Origin: Methanomassiliicoccaceae archaeon UBA370
GTDB lineage: Archaea; Thermoplasmatota; Thermoplasmata; Methanomassiliicoccales; Methanomethylophilaceae
DNA length: 64,000 nucleotides
Assembly (NCBI GenBank): GCA_002505345.1
Contig: DAUY01000011.1
Location: 1 to 64,000, forward strand
Direction of reading: 5' to 3'
The position numbers and the translations under genes were made by a program. How positions within the stretch are numbered: position 1 is the first letter of the stretch; each line of letters begins with the position of its first letter. Of this stretch, positions 43,999 through 53,343 are shown one piece after another. The notes beneath the pieces were generated by a model. The model was not told the DNA's origin and made no database searches. It worked only from the letters and a program-made list of their open reading frames with translations.

Positions 43999-44762
43999 AG
44001 ATGTCGGTGGAATCCCTTGTACAAGGATACGACGGAAGTACCGTCATAGAGGACATTGATTTCCAAACATGCACTGGAAATGTACTTTCTATACTGGGGC
44101 CCAATGGGTCGGGTAAATCTACTCTGATAAAGACGCTCTGCAATCTCAACGACCCAATGTCAGGCCGGGTGAACATCGATGACCGCAACATCAAAGACTA
44201 CAGCAGAGCAGACCTTTCCAAGATCTTGGGCTACGTACCCCAATATTACAACTATTCACAGTTCACGACGGTTCTCGACACCGTATTGATGGGCAGACGG
44301 CCATACATAAACTGGGATTACACAGAAGAAGACCTGGACATGGCAGAAAGATCGATGACAAAGATGAACGTTCTGGACCTGGCATCCAGGTACATAAACG
44401 AGATATCGGGCGGCCAGCTCCAGAGGGTTTTCATTGCCAGGACCTTGTGTCAGAATCCTAACTTCTACATATTCGACGAGCCTACCAGCTCATTGGACCT
44501 TAGGCATCAGATAGAGACCATGAAGATCATGCGCGAGATGGTCCACGGCCAGGACCGCGGAATGATAATAGCTCTTCACGACCTGAACCTGGCACTCAGA
44601 TATTCAGATAAGGTTCTGATGATCAGCAACAAGAAAATATACAGCTACGGGGCCCCCGAGGAAACGATCACTCCCGAGTCGATAAAAGACGTGTACGGCG
44701 TCGAAGCTGAGATAATCAAGAACGAAAAAGGACCGTTCGTACTATCCTATGATTCTTGCTGA
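43995..44762 (+). CDS. FecE/BtuD-type ABC transporter ATP-binding protein
   Basis: 255 aa. Walker A LGPNGSGKSTLIKTL, Q-loop YVPQYYNYSQF, signature ISGGQLQRVFIARTL, Walker B YIFDEPTSSLD, H-loop ALHDLNLALRYSD. Standard size for importers of iron complexes or cobamides. Start at 43995 chosen by the ATGA overlap with the permease. Confidence 0.95.
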   Translation: MKMSVESLVQGYDGSTVIEDIDFQTCTGNVLSILGPNGSGKSTLIKTLCNLNDPMSGRVNIDDRNIKDYSRADLSKILGYVPQYYNYSQFTTVLDTVLMGRRPYINWDYTEEDLDMAERSMTKMNVLDLASRYINEISGGQLQRVFIARTLCQNPNFYIFDEPTSSLDLRHQIETMKIMREMVHGQDRGMIIALHDLNLALRYSDKVLMISNKKIYSYGAPEETITPESIKDVYGVEAEIIKNEKGPFVLSYDSC

Positions 44763-44791
44763 TAATATGGACCGATGAAAAAATAACAGAG

Positions 44792-45604
44792 ATGATGCTC
44801 TTGAAAAATCTTAAGCTGGCTCTTGTTCAGATGAGGTCTATTCTGGGAGACTTGCATGCGAATCTGGAAAAAATGATGACGTTCGTAGACCGGGCTGCAG
44901 AAGAAAAAACGGACATCATTTGTTTCCCCGAGATGTCCCTCACGGGTTATTCTTCTGAATACGGTCCGGAAGACGTAATATCGGATGATGACCCAGTGGT
45001 CGAAACTGTCAGGAATGCCGCCTGCAAAAAAGACATTGCCGTTATTTTCGGATTCATGGAGAAGAACGGCGAAGACCTCCCATATCTGACACAGCTGATC
45101 GCGTGCCCCGACGGGACTTACGTGAAATATCGCAAAACGCACCTGGGGACAAGAGAGGAAGGACGCTTCACATGCGGAGGGTCCATACCTGTAATCGGGA
45201 CAAAAAATGCCATCATAGGTGTCGCATTGTGCTGGGAAGCACACATACCGGACATATTTTCTGTCCTCAGGAGAAATGGTGCAGAATTGATTTTCATACC
45301 GCACGCATCCAATCTCGGAGGCGAAAGACGAAAAGAAACATGGATGAGATATCTCCCCGCCAGGGCCTGGGACAACGATGTGTATGTCGCGGCCTGCAAT
45401 TCTATAGGAGACAATGGCAGAGGATCGGTATCCGGCGGAGGCACTATCGTCATGAACAGGAAGGGGATCGCCATCTTCGAAAATTTCAACGGGACCGAGT
45501 CCTTGGACATCGTCGAATTGGAAGGGTTCGATCGTGACGACGGACTGTCCTACGACATGTGCAACATCAAGTACTTTCAGAGGAGACGCCCCGAATTATA
45601 CTGA
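44792..45604 (+). CDS. carbon-nitrogen hydrolase (nitrilase superfamily)
   Basis: About 270 aa. Catalytic triad visible: Glu in CFPEMSLTGY, Lys in VKYRKTHLG and Cys in GVALCWEAHIPD. Hydrolyses an amide or nitrile, for example a carbamoyl or omega-amide; substrate unknown. It starts about 30 bases after the ATPase and is likely co-transcribed with the metal-chelate importer, suggesting that it processes the chelate or a related compound. The ATG at 44792 is preferred to TTG 44756, which falls inside the previous gene. Confidence 0.82.
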   Translation: MMLLKNLKLALVQMRSILGDLHANLEKMMTFVDRAAEEKTDIICFPEMSLTGYSSEYGPEDVISDDDPVVETVRNAACKKDIAVIFGFMEKNGEDLPYLTQLIACPDGTYVKYRKTHLGTREEGRFTCGGSIPVIGTKNAIIGVALCWEAHIPDIFSVLRRNGAELIFIPHASNLGGERRKETWMRYLPARAWDNDVYVAACNSIGDNGRGSVSGGGTIVMNRKGIAIFENFNGTESLDIVELEGFDRDDGLSYDMCNIKYFQRRRPELY

Positions 45605-45806
45605 GCGCTACTGGGTCCATCCTCCTCTTTTGACTGATCGGATTATTGATTTATTATTATAAATATCATTGAATATTTATATCTGGCATATTGTTTTTGG
45701 AACTCCCGCTCCTCAAAAACAGAGTAAATCGTTTCTGCTGCCGGACAGTTCGGAGGCGTAACCGGCAGCATTGAAGATGTTTATTTGATTCCTCGAATGT
45801 ACATGT

Positions 45807-45941
45807 TCACCTCCTCTTGCACCTCCCGCACTCTTTGCACCCTGAGCACTTCCCGTTCCTGAAGGATCTGACCGAACAGTAGGCCGCTAAAAACAGAACC
45901 ATGGCTACCGCCAGTCCCACTGCGATCGTGGCGATGTTCAT
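45807..45941 (-). CDS. FeoB-associated Cys-rich membrane protein
   Basis: 44 aa: one transmembrane helix (TIAVGLAVAMVLFLAAYC) followed by a basic tail with CSGCKECGRC. The ATG overlaps the feoB stop (ATGA). This matches the small proteins often found as the last gene of feo operons, proposed to assist FeoB like FeoC. Too short to have been listed as a long frame. The 45605-45806 interval shows only A+T-rich DNA with no gene. Confidence 0.85.
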   Translation of the reverse strand: MNIATIAVGLAVAMVLFLAAYCSVRSFRNGKCSGCKECGRCKRR

Positions 45942-48061
45942 GCCGCGGCCTCCGAGGTCTTATGCCTGTATCTGGCGAAGGGCTCCTTGCTGACCAGTAT
46001 GTATGCTATCAGCGCAACCGTCGCGAAGGCCGCGACCGTCCAGATGCCGAACGTTCCGTATATGAGCAGGCTGCCGATCTGGAAAATCACCATCGAAACT
46101 GCGTATGCCAGGAGGCACTGGTACAGCACTGCCGCACCTGTCGCCTTCCAGGTCCCGAGCTCACGCCTCATGGCGCCTATCGCCGCGAAGCAGGGCGCGC
46201 AGAGCAGATTGAACACCAGGAACGAGAATCCGGCGATGGGCGTAAGCATGGCCGCTATGATCGGCCATATCTCGTCACCCGACTCTGCAACCTCGGAGAA
46301 GCCGAACAGGACGCCGAAGGTGCCCACCACGTTCTCCTTGGCCAGCAGCCCTGTTATGGTTCCCACCGAGAACTGCCATTCGTCGCCCCATCCCAGAGGG
46401 ACGAATATCCATGTTATGGCATTGCCTATGTCTGCCAGCATCGAATCGTTGATGTCACCTACCATCGACATGCTCCAGTCGAAGGCCGAAAGGAACCATA
46501 CGATACCGCATGCCAGAAGTATGAACGTACCTGCCTTCCTGACGAACGCCCATCCCTTCTCGAACGTGGACCTTATAACCGTGGCTATGCCCGGGACGTG
46601 GTACGGCGGAAGCTCCATTATGAACTCCGACGGGGTCCCTGAAAGAGAGGGCCACTTCTTCAGGATTATCCCTGAAAGAAGAATAGCCAGCACTCCGATG
46701 AAGTAAGAGGCGAGGGCCACCAGCGCAGACCCGCCGAACAGTGCCCCCGCTATGAGGGCTATGATCGGCAATTTGGCAGAACACGGGATGAACGTTGTGG
46801 TCATCGCGGTGATCCTCCTGTCCCTCTCGCTCTCGATCGTGCGTGAAGCCATTATCCCAGGAACGCCGCATCCGGTACCGATTAGGATGGGGATGAATGA
46901 CTTCCCCGACAGACCGAACCTTCTGAATACACGGTCCATCACGAAGGCTATCCTGGCCATGTATCCGCTGTCCTCCAGTATCACGAGAAGGACGAACAGC
47001 ACCAGCATCTGGGGCAGGAAACCAAGGACCGCTCCGACTCCCGCTATGAGCCCGTCGACTATGAATGCAGAAAGCACTGGATCGACGGCCATGCCCTCGA
47101 GCCACGATGCGGCCCCGGGGATCGCCCATTCGCCGAAGAAGACGTCGTTTACCCAGTCGGTCCCCCATCCCCCTACGGTGGTTATGGAAATATAATAAAC
47201 CAGGAACATGACGCCCGCAAAGATGGGGAGTCCCAGCCAGCGGTGGGTTACGATCCTGTCTATCTTGTCAGATGTCGTGTACGATCCCGAGGTTCTTTTT
47301 GTCTTCACAGAGGAGGCCACGATATCGCTTATAGACCCGTACCTCTCGGAAGCCACAAGCGAGTCGGATTCTTCATCCTCCTCCTTTTCAAGTTTTTCGA
47401 TGATCTCCGATATCTTGTTCCAGGAGTCGCCGATCCTCTCTATCGCCAGAACGTCCCTCTCCAGGGCCTTGACAGAATACCACCTGAGATGCTCCTCCGG
47501 CACCTTATCCCTAAGATTCTCGGAGATTTCGGAGATGCTCTTCTCCAGAGGGCCGGAAAGCCTGACCGGGCTAGGCGCCTCGTCTGCCGAGGATACGGCT
47601 TCGAGCAGCTCTTCCATGCCTTCGCCCTTCAGTGCGGATATTCCGACGACCCTGCACCCGAGCGCCTTGGAGAGCTTTTCGGTGTCGATAACGGTACCGT
47701 CCTTCCTGACGGTGTCCATCATGTTCAGCGCGATGACCGTGGGAATTCCCATGTCCAAGATCTGACTCGTCAGATACAGGTTCCTTTCCATGTTCGTCGC
47801 GTCGACTATGTTGATTATCGCATCCGGCCTGCTGTCAAGCAGGAAGTCCCGGGAGACGACCTCCTCCGGAGAATACGGGGAGAGGGAATAAATTCCCGGA
47901 AGGTCCACCAATACCGCCCCGATGCTCTTTATCCTACCCTCCTTCCTGTCGATCGTCACTCCGGGCCAGTTCCCTACTTTCTGCGAGCTGCCCGTGAGCC
48001 TGTTGAACAAGGTGGTCTTTCCGCAGTTCGGATTGCCCGCCAGAGCTATGACGCGGCTCAT
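45938..48061 (-). CDS. feoB: ferrous iron transport protein B
   Basis: 707 aa. N-terminal G domain: GNPNCGKTTLFNRLTG (G1), VDLPGIYSL (G3), ALNMMD (G4), VGISALKGEG (G5). A helical GDI-like spacer (about 180-260), then the membrane core with two Gate motifs, including PILIGTGCGVPGIMASRTI and NLLCAPCFAAIGAM. Imports Fe2+. Start at 48061 (MSRVIALAGN) preferred; 48079 is possible. Operon: feoA, feoA, feoB, Cys-rich partner. Confidence 0.96.
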   Translation of the reverse strand: MSRVIALAGNPNCGKTTLFNRLTGSSQKVGNWPGVTIDRKEGRIKSIGAVLVDLPGIYSLSPYSPEEVVSRDFLLDSRPDAIINIVDATNMERNLYLTSQILDMGIPTVIALNMMDTVRKDGTVIDTEKLSKALGCRVVGISALKGEGMEELLEAVSSADEAPSPVRLSGPLEKSISEISENLRDKVPEEHLRWYSVKALERDVLAIERIGDSWNKISEIIEKLEKEEDEESDSLVASERYGSISDIVASSVKTKRTSGSYTTSDKIDRIVTHRWLGLPIFAGVMFLVYYISITTVGGWGTDWVNDVFFGEWAIPGAASWLEGMAVDPVLSAFIVDGLIAGVGAVLGFLPQMLVLFVLLVILEDSGYMARIAFVMDRVFRRFGLSGKSFIPILIGTGCGVPGIMASRTIESERDRRITAMTTTFIPCSAKLPIIALIAGALFGGSALVALASYFIGVLAILLSGIILKKWPSLSGTPSEFIMELPPYHVPGIATVIRSTFEKGWAFVRKAGTFILLACGIVWFLSAFDWSMSMVGDINDSMLADIGNAITWIFVPLGWGDEWQFSVGTITGLLAKENVVGTFGVLFGFSEVAESGDEIWPIIAAMLTPIAGFSFLVFNLLCAPCFAAIGAMRRELGTWKATGAAVLYQCLLAYAVSMVIFQIGSLLIYGTFGIWTVAAFATVALIAYILVSKEPFARYRHKTSEAAA

Positions 48062-48115
48062 TTGCTTCCCCCGGTCCATAGCTCACGCTGTATAGTATTG
48101 AAAAATGACATGCTT

Positions 48116-48337
48116 TCACTCCACTTCTATCGCTTCTGCTTCGCTCTTCCTCAGACTCAGTTCGTATCCTCGTACGCAGACTTCCATCGGGTCCCCGAGT
48201 GGGGCGACCTTCCTCACAATGACCGTGCAACCTTTCGTTATCCCCATATCCATTATGCGTTTCCTCATCGGACCTTGAGCACAGATACGCACGACTTTGG
48301 CGGAACCGCCGCAGGCCACTTCTCGGAGCGTGGCCAT
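48116..48337 (-). CDS. feoA: FeoA-family protein (SH3-like)
   Basis: 73 aa. LREVACGGSAKVVRICAQG, then RKRIMDMGITKGCTVIVRKV and a terminal YELSLRKSEAEAIEVE: the full FeoA fold, proposed to dock on FeoB. Its ATG overlaps the stop of the upstream FeoA-like gene by one base. Confidence 0.9.
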   Translation of the reverse strand: MATLREVACGGSAKVVRICAQGPMRKRIMDMGITKGCTVIVRKVAPLGDPMEVCVRGYELSLRKSEAEAIEVE

Positions 48338-48660
48338 CAGCAGCCCTCCGGGATCACGAACACCTTCGAGGCCATCGACCTGTCCATAGCTATCCGGGTG
48401 CCTCTGATCTCAAGGAGAAGATTCCCCGAGATCGTGTTCACGACCGACACGTCGGTCCCGACCACGAACCCCAGATTGGAGAGATATCTCCGCAGCTCGC
48501 ACCTTCCCGCGATGCAGACTATCTTTCCGGACCTCCCGTCCCTGACCATGGCCAGCGGTATTCCTCCGGCGGAGGGGGCCGACGGCCCCTCATCCTCCGA
48601 TTCTTTTCCGTTCACGCATCCGCAGCAGGAACTGCGGCATGCATTGCATGTTTGTTGCAT
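48337..48660 (-). CDS. FeoA-family protein with Cys-rich N-terminus
   Basis: 107 aa. Residues 1-16 carry a Cys cluster (CNACRSSCCGC), followed by a disordered linker and a complete FeoA fold (GKIVCIAGRCELRRYLSNLG, VVNTISGNLLLEIRGTRIA). First gene of the feo operon, behind two DtxR-like boxes. The Cys motif could sense or chaperone iron. The fusion-like N-terminus is unusual for FeoA. Confidence 0.83.
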   Translation of the reverse strand: MQQTCNACRSSCCGCVNGKESEDEGPSAPSAGGIPLAMVRDGRSGKIVCIAGRCELRRYLSNLGFVVGTDVSVVNTISGNLLLEIRGTRIAMDRSMASKVFVIPEGC

Positions 48661-48664
48661 AAGT

Positions 48665-48705
48665 TTAGGAATACCTAAATACTATATAAATTTAGGTCTA
48701 CCTAA
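48665..48705 (-). promoter_or_regulatory. feo promoter: TATA box between two DtxR/IdeR-like boxes
   Basis: TTAGG-AATA-CCTAA (48665-48678) and TTAGG-TCTA-CCTAA (48692-48705) flank a minus-strand TATA element TTTATATAG (about 48683-48691). Centres are 27 bases apart. The TTAGG...CCTAA form is the metal-dependent repressor box of DtxR/MntR/IdeR proteins, so iron-repressed transcription is expected. A half-site TTAGGTT lies at 48711. Confidence 0.7.
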
Positions 48706-48829
48706 CATAATTAGGTTGAATGAATATTGTCATCGCAAGTTGTGATCTTATTATATCTGGCACTATAAAATTGGGATGTTTAGGGCCTGAAAATTATTAA
48801 GAAAAGATAAAAGGTTTGATTTTCAGATG

Positions 48830-50005
48830 TCAGAAAACGCATTCTTTCAGAAGCGCAGTGAACCTGTCCTTCTCTGAATCGTTGATTATGAGGGGCGGTA
48901 TCAGACGTACAACGTTGCCATGGCAGACGTTGACCAGAACGCCGTTGTCGCGGCAGTGCGTCTGGACCTTTTTAGCCGTCTCGGGCGAATCCATCTCGAT
49001 CCCGATGATAAGCCCGTATCCGCGTACTTCCTTTATCTTAGAAGATCCGACGGACTTCAGATCGTCCATCCAACGCTTTCCGACCGACGCGGCGTTCTCG
49101 ACGAGCTTCTCTTTCTTCATTATGTCTATGACGGCTTTTCCGGCAGTGCATACCATCGGGTTGCCTCCGAAGGTGGTTCCGTGAGATCCCGGTGTCATCA
49201 CCTTGGATATTTCGTCGGTTGAGACCAAAGCCCCGATCGGCGTTCCTCCCCCAAGCCCTTTGGCCATGGTTATGATGTCCGGTACGACATCGAAATGCTC
49301 GATCCCGAACCACTTTCCGGTGCGTCCCATCCCCGTCTGAACTTCGTCTACCACCATCAGCGTGCCGTAGTCGGTGCATATGTCCCTTACTGCCTTGAAG
49401 AACTCCTTGGAGGCGGTTGTCACGCCTCCTTCTCCCTGCACTGGCTCGACGAGCAATGCGGCTGTGTCTTTGGATACCACCGATTTGACTGACTCCGCAT
49501 CCCCGTAATCGTAGTAGCTGAATGCGTTGCTTATCAGGGGTTCGAAGGTCTCCTGGTACTTCGTCTGCCCGGTTGCCCCCAGGGAGGCTGCGGTGCGGCC
49601 GTGGAATCCGTTGAGCGCGGAGACGACCTTGTGCTTTCCCGTATAGCGTACGGCGAGCTTCATGGCCCCCTCGTTCGCTTCGGCTCCGCTGTTGACGAAC
49701 AACGTGCGGTCCAGGTTACCCGGGGCTATTTCGGATATGCGCTGTGCCAGCTCGGCCTGTTCTTTCACATAGTAAAGATTGGACGTGTGGGTCATGCGGG
49801 CGACCTGGGCCTGTACGGCGGCGACCCACTCGGGATGCGCGTATCCCAGGGCGTTTACAGCTATGCCTGCCACCAGATCGAGATATTTCTTTCCCTCTGT
49901 ATCGTAGAGATACGGTCCTTCTCCATGGGTGAACGCGACCTCTATGCGTCCGTAGTTTTGGAAAAGATACTTCTGGCTCATCTCTTTGATTTCTTCGAAA
50001 TACAT
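48830..50005 (-). CDS. argD: acetylornithine aminotransferase
   Basis: 391 aa class III aminotransferase, PLP-dependent, converting N-acetylglutamate semialdehyde to N-acetylornithine. Seen: GPYLYDTEGKKYLDLVAGIA, FVNSGAEANEGAMKLA, LNGFHGRTAASLGATG, VVDEVQTGMGRTGK and the Schiff-base lysine in TMAKGLGGGTPIGA. Last gene of the argC-argJ-argB-argD run, four bases after argB. Confidence 0.95.
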   Translation of the reverse strand: MYFEEIKEMSQKYLFQNYGRIEVAFTHGEGPYLYDTEGKKYLDLVAGIAVNALGYAHPEWVAAVQAQVARMTHTSNLYYVKEQAELAQRISEIAPGNLDRTLFVNSGAEANEGAMKLAVRYTGKHKVVSALNGFHGRTAASLGATGQTKYQETFEPLISNAFSYYDYGDAESVKSVVSKDTAALLVEPVQGEGGVTTASKEFFKAVRDICTDYGTLMVVDEVQTGMGRTGKWFGIEHFDVVPDIITMAKGLGGGTPIGALVSTDEISKVMTPGSHGTTFGGNPMVCTAGKAVIDIMKKEKLVENAASVGKRWMDDLKSVGSSKIKEVRGYGLIIGIEMDSPETAKKVQTHCRDNGVLVNVCHGNVVRLIPPLIINDSEKDRFTALLKECVF

Positions 50006-50009
50006 GTTA

Positions 50010-50816
50010 TCACTTCGTAATGACTGTTCCCTTGCCGCCTTCGGCGGATATATCGGACACTATGTTTTCCGGGTCCTTTCCGTTGACCATGCGTACTGCG
50101 CGTGCTCCGGAGCGCACCGCCTTTATGCAAGCTTCGACCTTAGGTATCATCCCTCCGGATATGGTCCCGTCCTCGATAAGTGCCAGAGCTTCATCTATTG
50201 TCAGCCTGTCGTATTTGGAAGTTGGATCTTTGACGTCTTTCAGGACCCCGGGGACGTCCGTTATAGCGATCATCTCGTCGCATTCCATGCCTGCCGCTAT
50301 ACCTGCGGCCATGGTGTCGGCGTTGACGTTCAGGTCGTAGATGCCGTCCGAGCCGATCGGATATATCACAGGTACCACTCCCGCATTCAGTATGTCGCCG
50401 AGCATCCCCGTGTCCACGCTTACGACCTCTCCGACCATCCCCAGGTCCGCTGTCTTCTGCACTCCGTCCTCGCAGTATGCGATGGGCTCCATCTTCCTGC
50501 AAAGGGTGCATGCGTAAGCGGGCATACCGATATGCGGAACATCGGCCGCATAGAGCGCGTCGGTGACCCTGGTGTTTATCTTCTTAAGTACCTTGGCCGC
50601 AACTTCGAGGCCGTCGGCGTCCGTTACCCTCACCCCGTTGACCTTGGTGGGCTTCATGCCTAGCCTTTCCATCTCGGCCGATATCTCGGGACCTCCCCCG
50701 TGGACCAAGATGACCTTGTGACCGCCATCCGTCATCTCCCAGATCTCATCGCAGAGGCGCGACAGGTCTCCCTCGTCGCTTATGGCGTTACCGCCGAACT
50801 TGATAAGATAGAGCAT
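50010..50816 (-). CDS. argB: acetylglutamate kinase
   Basis: 268 aa amino-acid kinase. KFGGNAISD at the start, VILVHGGGPEISAEMERLG as the phosphate loop, NGVRVTDADGLEV and TISGGMIPKVEACIKAV near the end. Phosphorylates N-acetylglutamate. Lacks the N-terminal helix found in arginine-inhibited hexameric enzymes. Between argJ and argD. Confidence 0.95.
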   Translation of the reverse strand: MLYLIKFGGNAISDEGDLSRLCDEIWEMTDGGHKVILVHGGGPEISAEMERLGMKPTKVNGVRVTDADGLEVAAKVLKKINTRVTDALYAADVPHIGMPAYACTLCRKMEPIAYCEDGVQKTADLGMVGEVVSVDTGMLGDILNAGVVPVIYPIGSDGIYDLNVNADTMAAGIAAGMECDEMIAITDVPGVLKDVKDPTSKYDRLTIDEALALIEDGTISGGMIPKVEACIKAVRSGARAVRMVNGKDPENIVSDISAEGGKGTVITK

Positions 50817-50825
50817 TCTGTCGCC

Positions 50826-52049
50826 TCATGTGGCATATTCCGCGTTGATGCGCACGTAGTCGTAGGTCAGGTCGCATCCCCAGCCCACGGCCGTCTCGTC
50901 GCCCGCGGCAAGATCTACGATTATCGTCACCTCTTTGTTGTCCATGGCCATGCGGACCACCTCTACCGAACGTTCCTCCTGGAACACCGGCGCCCCTCCG
51001 TCGAGTATCGGGACCTCCATGTCCCCGCCCTTTATGGTCAGGCGCATCTCCTCGAGGTTGAACTCGGCCCCGCTGTTGCCTATGGCCATCATTATACGCC
51101 CGTAGTTGGGGTCCGATCCGAATATCGCCGATTTCACAAGAGGCGAATTGATCACTGTCCTCACGACCGTGCGCGCTTCATCCTTGGTCTTGGCACCGGA
51201 GACATCCACCTCTATCAGCTTTGTCGCCCCCTCTCCGTCGATCGCTATCGCTTTGGCTATCTTCGTCATGAGATATGAGAGAGCGTCGACGAACTCCGGG
51301 TCTTCGTCTGCTACGCCGCTTTTGGACATGCCGTTGGCCATGAGTATGCTCGTATCGTTCGTCGACTGGTCGCCGTCCACGGAGACCATGTTCATCGTGT
51401 CGTCCAGTATCTCCTGCCATTTCTTGGCGAACGCAGGAGAAAGCTTGGCATCGGTCGTTATGATGGAAAGTGTGGTACCGTGGAGGACACGCAGATGGGG
51501 GGCGATCATCCCGCTTCCCTTCGCCAGCGCGGCTATGTACACCAGCGTCCCGTCTCCAAGACGGACGCTGACAGCGAACTCTTTCTTCATGGTGTCGGTG
51601 GTCATTATCGCCTCGGCCATCTTCGCATCGGCCTCCCTTCCGGAGTCGAGCTCCTTGGCGGCGCGGCTGATCCCGTAGCGGACCTTGTGCATGTCCATGA
51701 AGCGCCCGATCAGCCCCGTAGACATTATCCCGACCTGCTCCGGTTTGAGGCCGAGCTCGGCCGCGGCGGCGGACTGCATCGCCATGGCGTCCTCTATGCC
51801 GCGGCGCCCTGTCAGCGCGTTCGCGTTCCCGCTGTTTATGACGACTGCGGACAGCAAAGGCGAGCTCTGCTTCATCATGACCTGCACCGGTGCGGCCTTG
51901 ACGTTGTTGCTCGTATATCCGACGAAAGCGTTCGCCGGGACTTCCGAGTAAACCATTCCCAGGTCCAGAGAGCGGTACTTGACCCCGCTGTGCACTCCGG
52001 TGGCCTTGAATCCTACGGGGGTAGTAACCCCTCCATCTATAGTGTTCAT
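50826..52049 (-). CDS. argJ: glutamate N-acetyltransferase (ornithine acetyltransferase)
   Basis: 407 aa. Moves the acetyl group from N-acetylornithine to glutamate, recycling it; the precursor self-cleaves. Family marks: TPVGFKATGVHSGVK, NSGNANALTGRRG, VGIMSTGLIG, KGSGMIAP and VDGDQSTNDTSIL. At the cleavage site the usual MATML is replaced by a longer HLRVLHGTTLSII, with GTTL in the position of ATML, so the nucleophilic Thr seems retained but the flanks are atypical. No argA is present. Follows argC directly. Confidence 0.93.
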   Translation of the reverse strand: MNTIDGGVTTPVGFKATGVHSGVKYRSLDLGMVYSEVPANAFVGYTSNNVKAAPVQVMMKQSSPLLSAVVINSGNANALTGRRGIEDAMAMQSAAAAELGLKPEQVGIMSTGLIGRFMDMHKVRYGISRAAKELDSGREADAKMAEAIMTTDTMKKEFAVSVRLGDGTLVYIAALAKGSGMIAPHLRVLHGTTLSIITTDAKLSPAFAKKWQEILDDTMNMVSVDGDQSTNDTSILMANGMSKSGVADEDPEFVDALSYLMTKIAKAIAIDGEGATKLIEVDVSGAKTKDEARTVVRTVINSPLVKSAIFGSDPNYGRIMMAIGNSGAEFNLEEMRLTIKGGDMEVPILDGGAPVFQEERSVEVVRMAMDNKEVTIIVDLAAGDETAVGWGCDLTYDYVRINAEYAT

Positions 52050-52053
52050 CTAT

Positions 52054-53070
52054 TCACACTCCGAGTCCGGGCGCTTTCAGCCCTTCTTTCTCTTCGAGCC
52101 CGAGCATCAGGTTCATGCATTGAACCGCCTGCCCCGAAGCTCCTTTAACAAGGTTGTCCAGCACCCCGAACGCAACGGCGCTTCCGCCGTCTGCGTGGGA
52201 GGCTACCTGCGCGTGGTTGGAGGCCACGACCGCCCTTATGGAGGGTTCTTTGACATAATCGACAAAGAACTCTCCTTCGTACGCTTTGCGGTAGATACTG
52301 TCGAGCTTCTCCTGGTCTGCCTCCTCCGATAGGCGGATGTAGCAGGCGGAGATTATACCGCGGACTATTGGAACAAGATGCGGTACGAACAGCACGTCGG
52401 TCTCCTTCCCGGAGATGTCGCCCACGACCGTCTCTATCTCAGGGGTGTGTCGGTGCATTCCTACGCTGTAAGGTATCACTGACTCGCCGCATGTCGGGTG
52501 GTGCAGACGGGAGGAAGGATTCATCCCGGCTCCCGAAGTGCCGCTCTTACCATCGACGAAGACCGTGCCCTCGACCAGACCGCTACGCATGAGGGGCGCC
52601 AGCGGAAGTATCGCCGAAGTCGCGTAGCACCCCGGGTTGGCGACCAGGTCTGCCTTTGATATGCTGTCGCGGTAGAATTCGGGAAGCCCGTAAACGGCCT
52701 TCTCCAGATTATCCGGGTCCGTGTGCTGGTGGCCGTACCACTTCTCATAGAGGGGTATGTCGTGGAGCCTGTAGTCTCCAGAAAGGTCGATCGCCTTGAT
52801 GCCGCGCTCGATGAGCCCGGGGACGACCTTCATTGCCGCCCCGTGGGGAGTCGCTACGAACACCAGGTCCAAGTCGGCCGATTCGGGAATGGATTCCGTG
52901 AATTCGATGTCCGTGTACCCTTTGAGGTTAGGCTGCAGGCTGCTTACCTTCTGTCCCGCATTCTGGCGGGAGGTCATCGCAACGATCTTGACGTCGGGGT
53001 GCAGCGAAAGTATGCGCGCGAGCTCTCCTCCCGTGTATCCCGTTCCCCCGATTATACCTATGTTTTTCAC
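52054..53070 (-). CDS. argC: N-acetyl-gamma-glutamyl-phosphate reductase
   Basis: 338 aa NADPH-dependent reductase. IGIIGGTGYTGGELARIL as the Rossmann loop, FVATPHGAAM, the catalytic Cys in VANPGCYATSAILPL and HRHTPEIE. First gene of the leftward argCJBD operon, divergent from argG with a 270-bp shared promoter region. Confidence 0.96.
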   Translation of the reverse strand: MKNIGIIGGTGYTGGELARILSLHPDVKIVAMTSRQNAGQKVSSLQPNLKGYTDIEFTESIPESADLDLVFVATPHGAAMKVVPGLIERGIKAIDLSGDYRLHDIPLYEKWYGHQHTDPDNLEKAVYGLPEFYRDSISKADLVANPGCYATSAILPLAPLMRSGLVEGTVFVDGKSGTSGAGMNPSSRLHHPTCGESVIPYSVGMHRHTPEIETVVGDISGKETDVLFVPHLVPIVRGIISACYIRLSEEADQEKLDSIYRKAYEGEFFVDYVKEPSIRAVVASNHAQVASHADGGSAVAFGVLDNLVKGASGQAVQCMNLMLGLEEKEGLKAPGLGV

Positions 53071-53305
53071 ATCTATCCCCGTGATCCTATATGGTGTCTG
53101 AGCATTGTTATACTGTTAAAAAAGATATTGTTCGATTTCAGACACAAGCTGTATATACCGTATCTATGGTGACAATTTGGCTCTAACGGAACGTTTCGGT
53201 TTGGGATGCTGGATTCGAGCGGTACATTCGAACGACATCTTTGCCTAAAGCCGCGCAGGGCCCTAAAATATGCGGGCCGGGCGCCAGACCGCGTCCCTAC
53301 CACAA

Positions 53306-53315
53306 CAATATAAAC
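53306..53315 (+). promoter_or_regulatory. TATA box of argG
   Basis: AATATAAACA lies about 33 bases upstream of the argG ATG, giving a very short leader with GGGAAG as ribosome site. No clear arginine-responsive operator was recognised between argC and argG. Confidence 0.4.
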
Positions 53316-53343
53316 AAAAAAGGCAATCGAGCGGGAAGATAAC

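Noticed and set aside
47243..48745. 500-residue plus-strand frame opposite feoB and feoA
   Set aside because: Composition is not protein-like and the opposite strand encodes complete Feo proteins.
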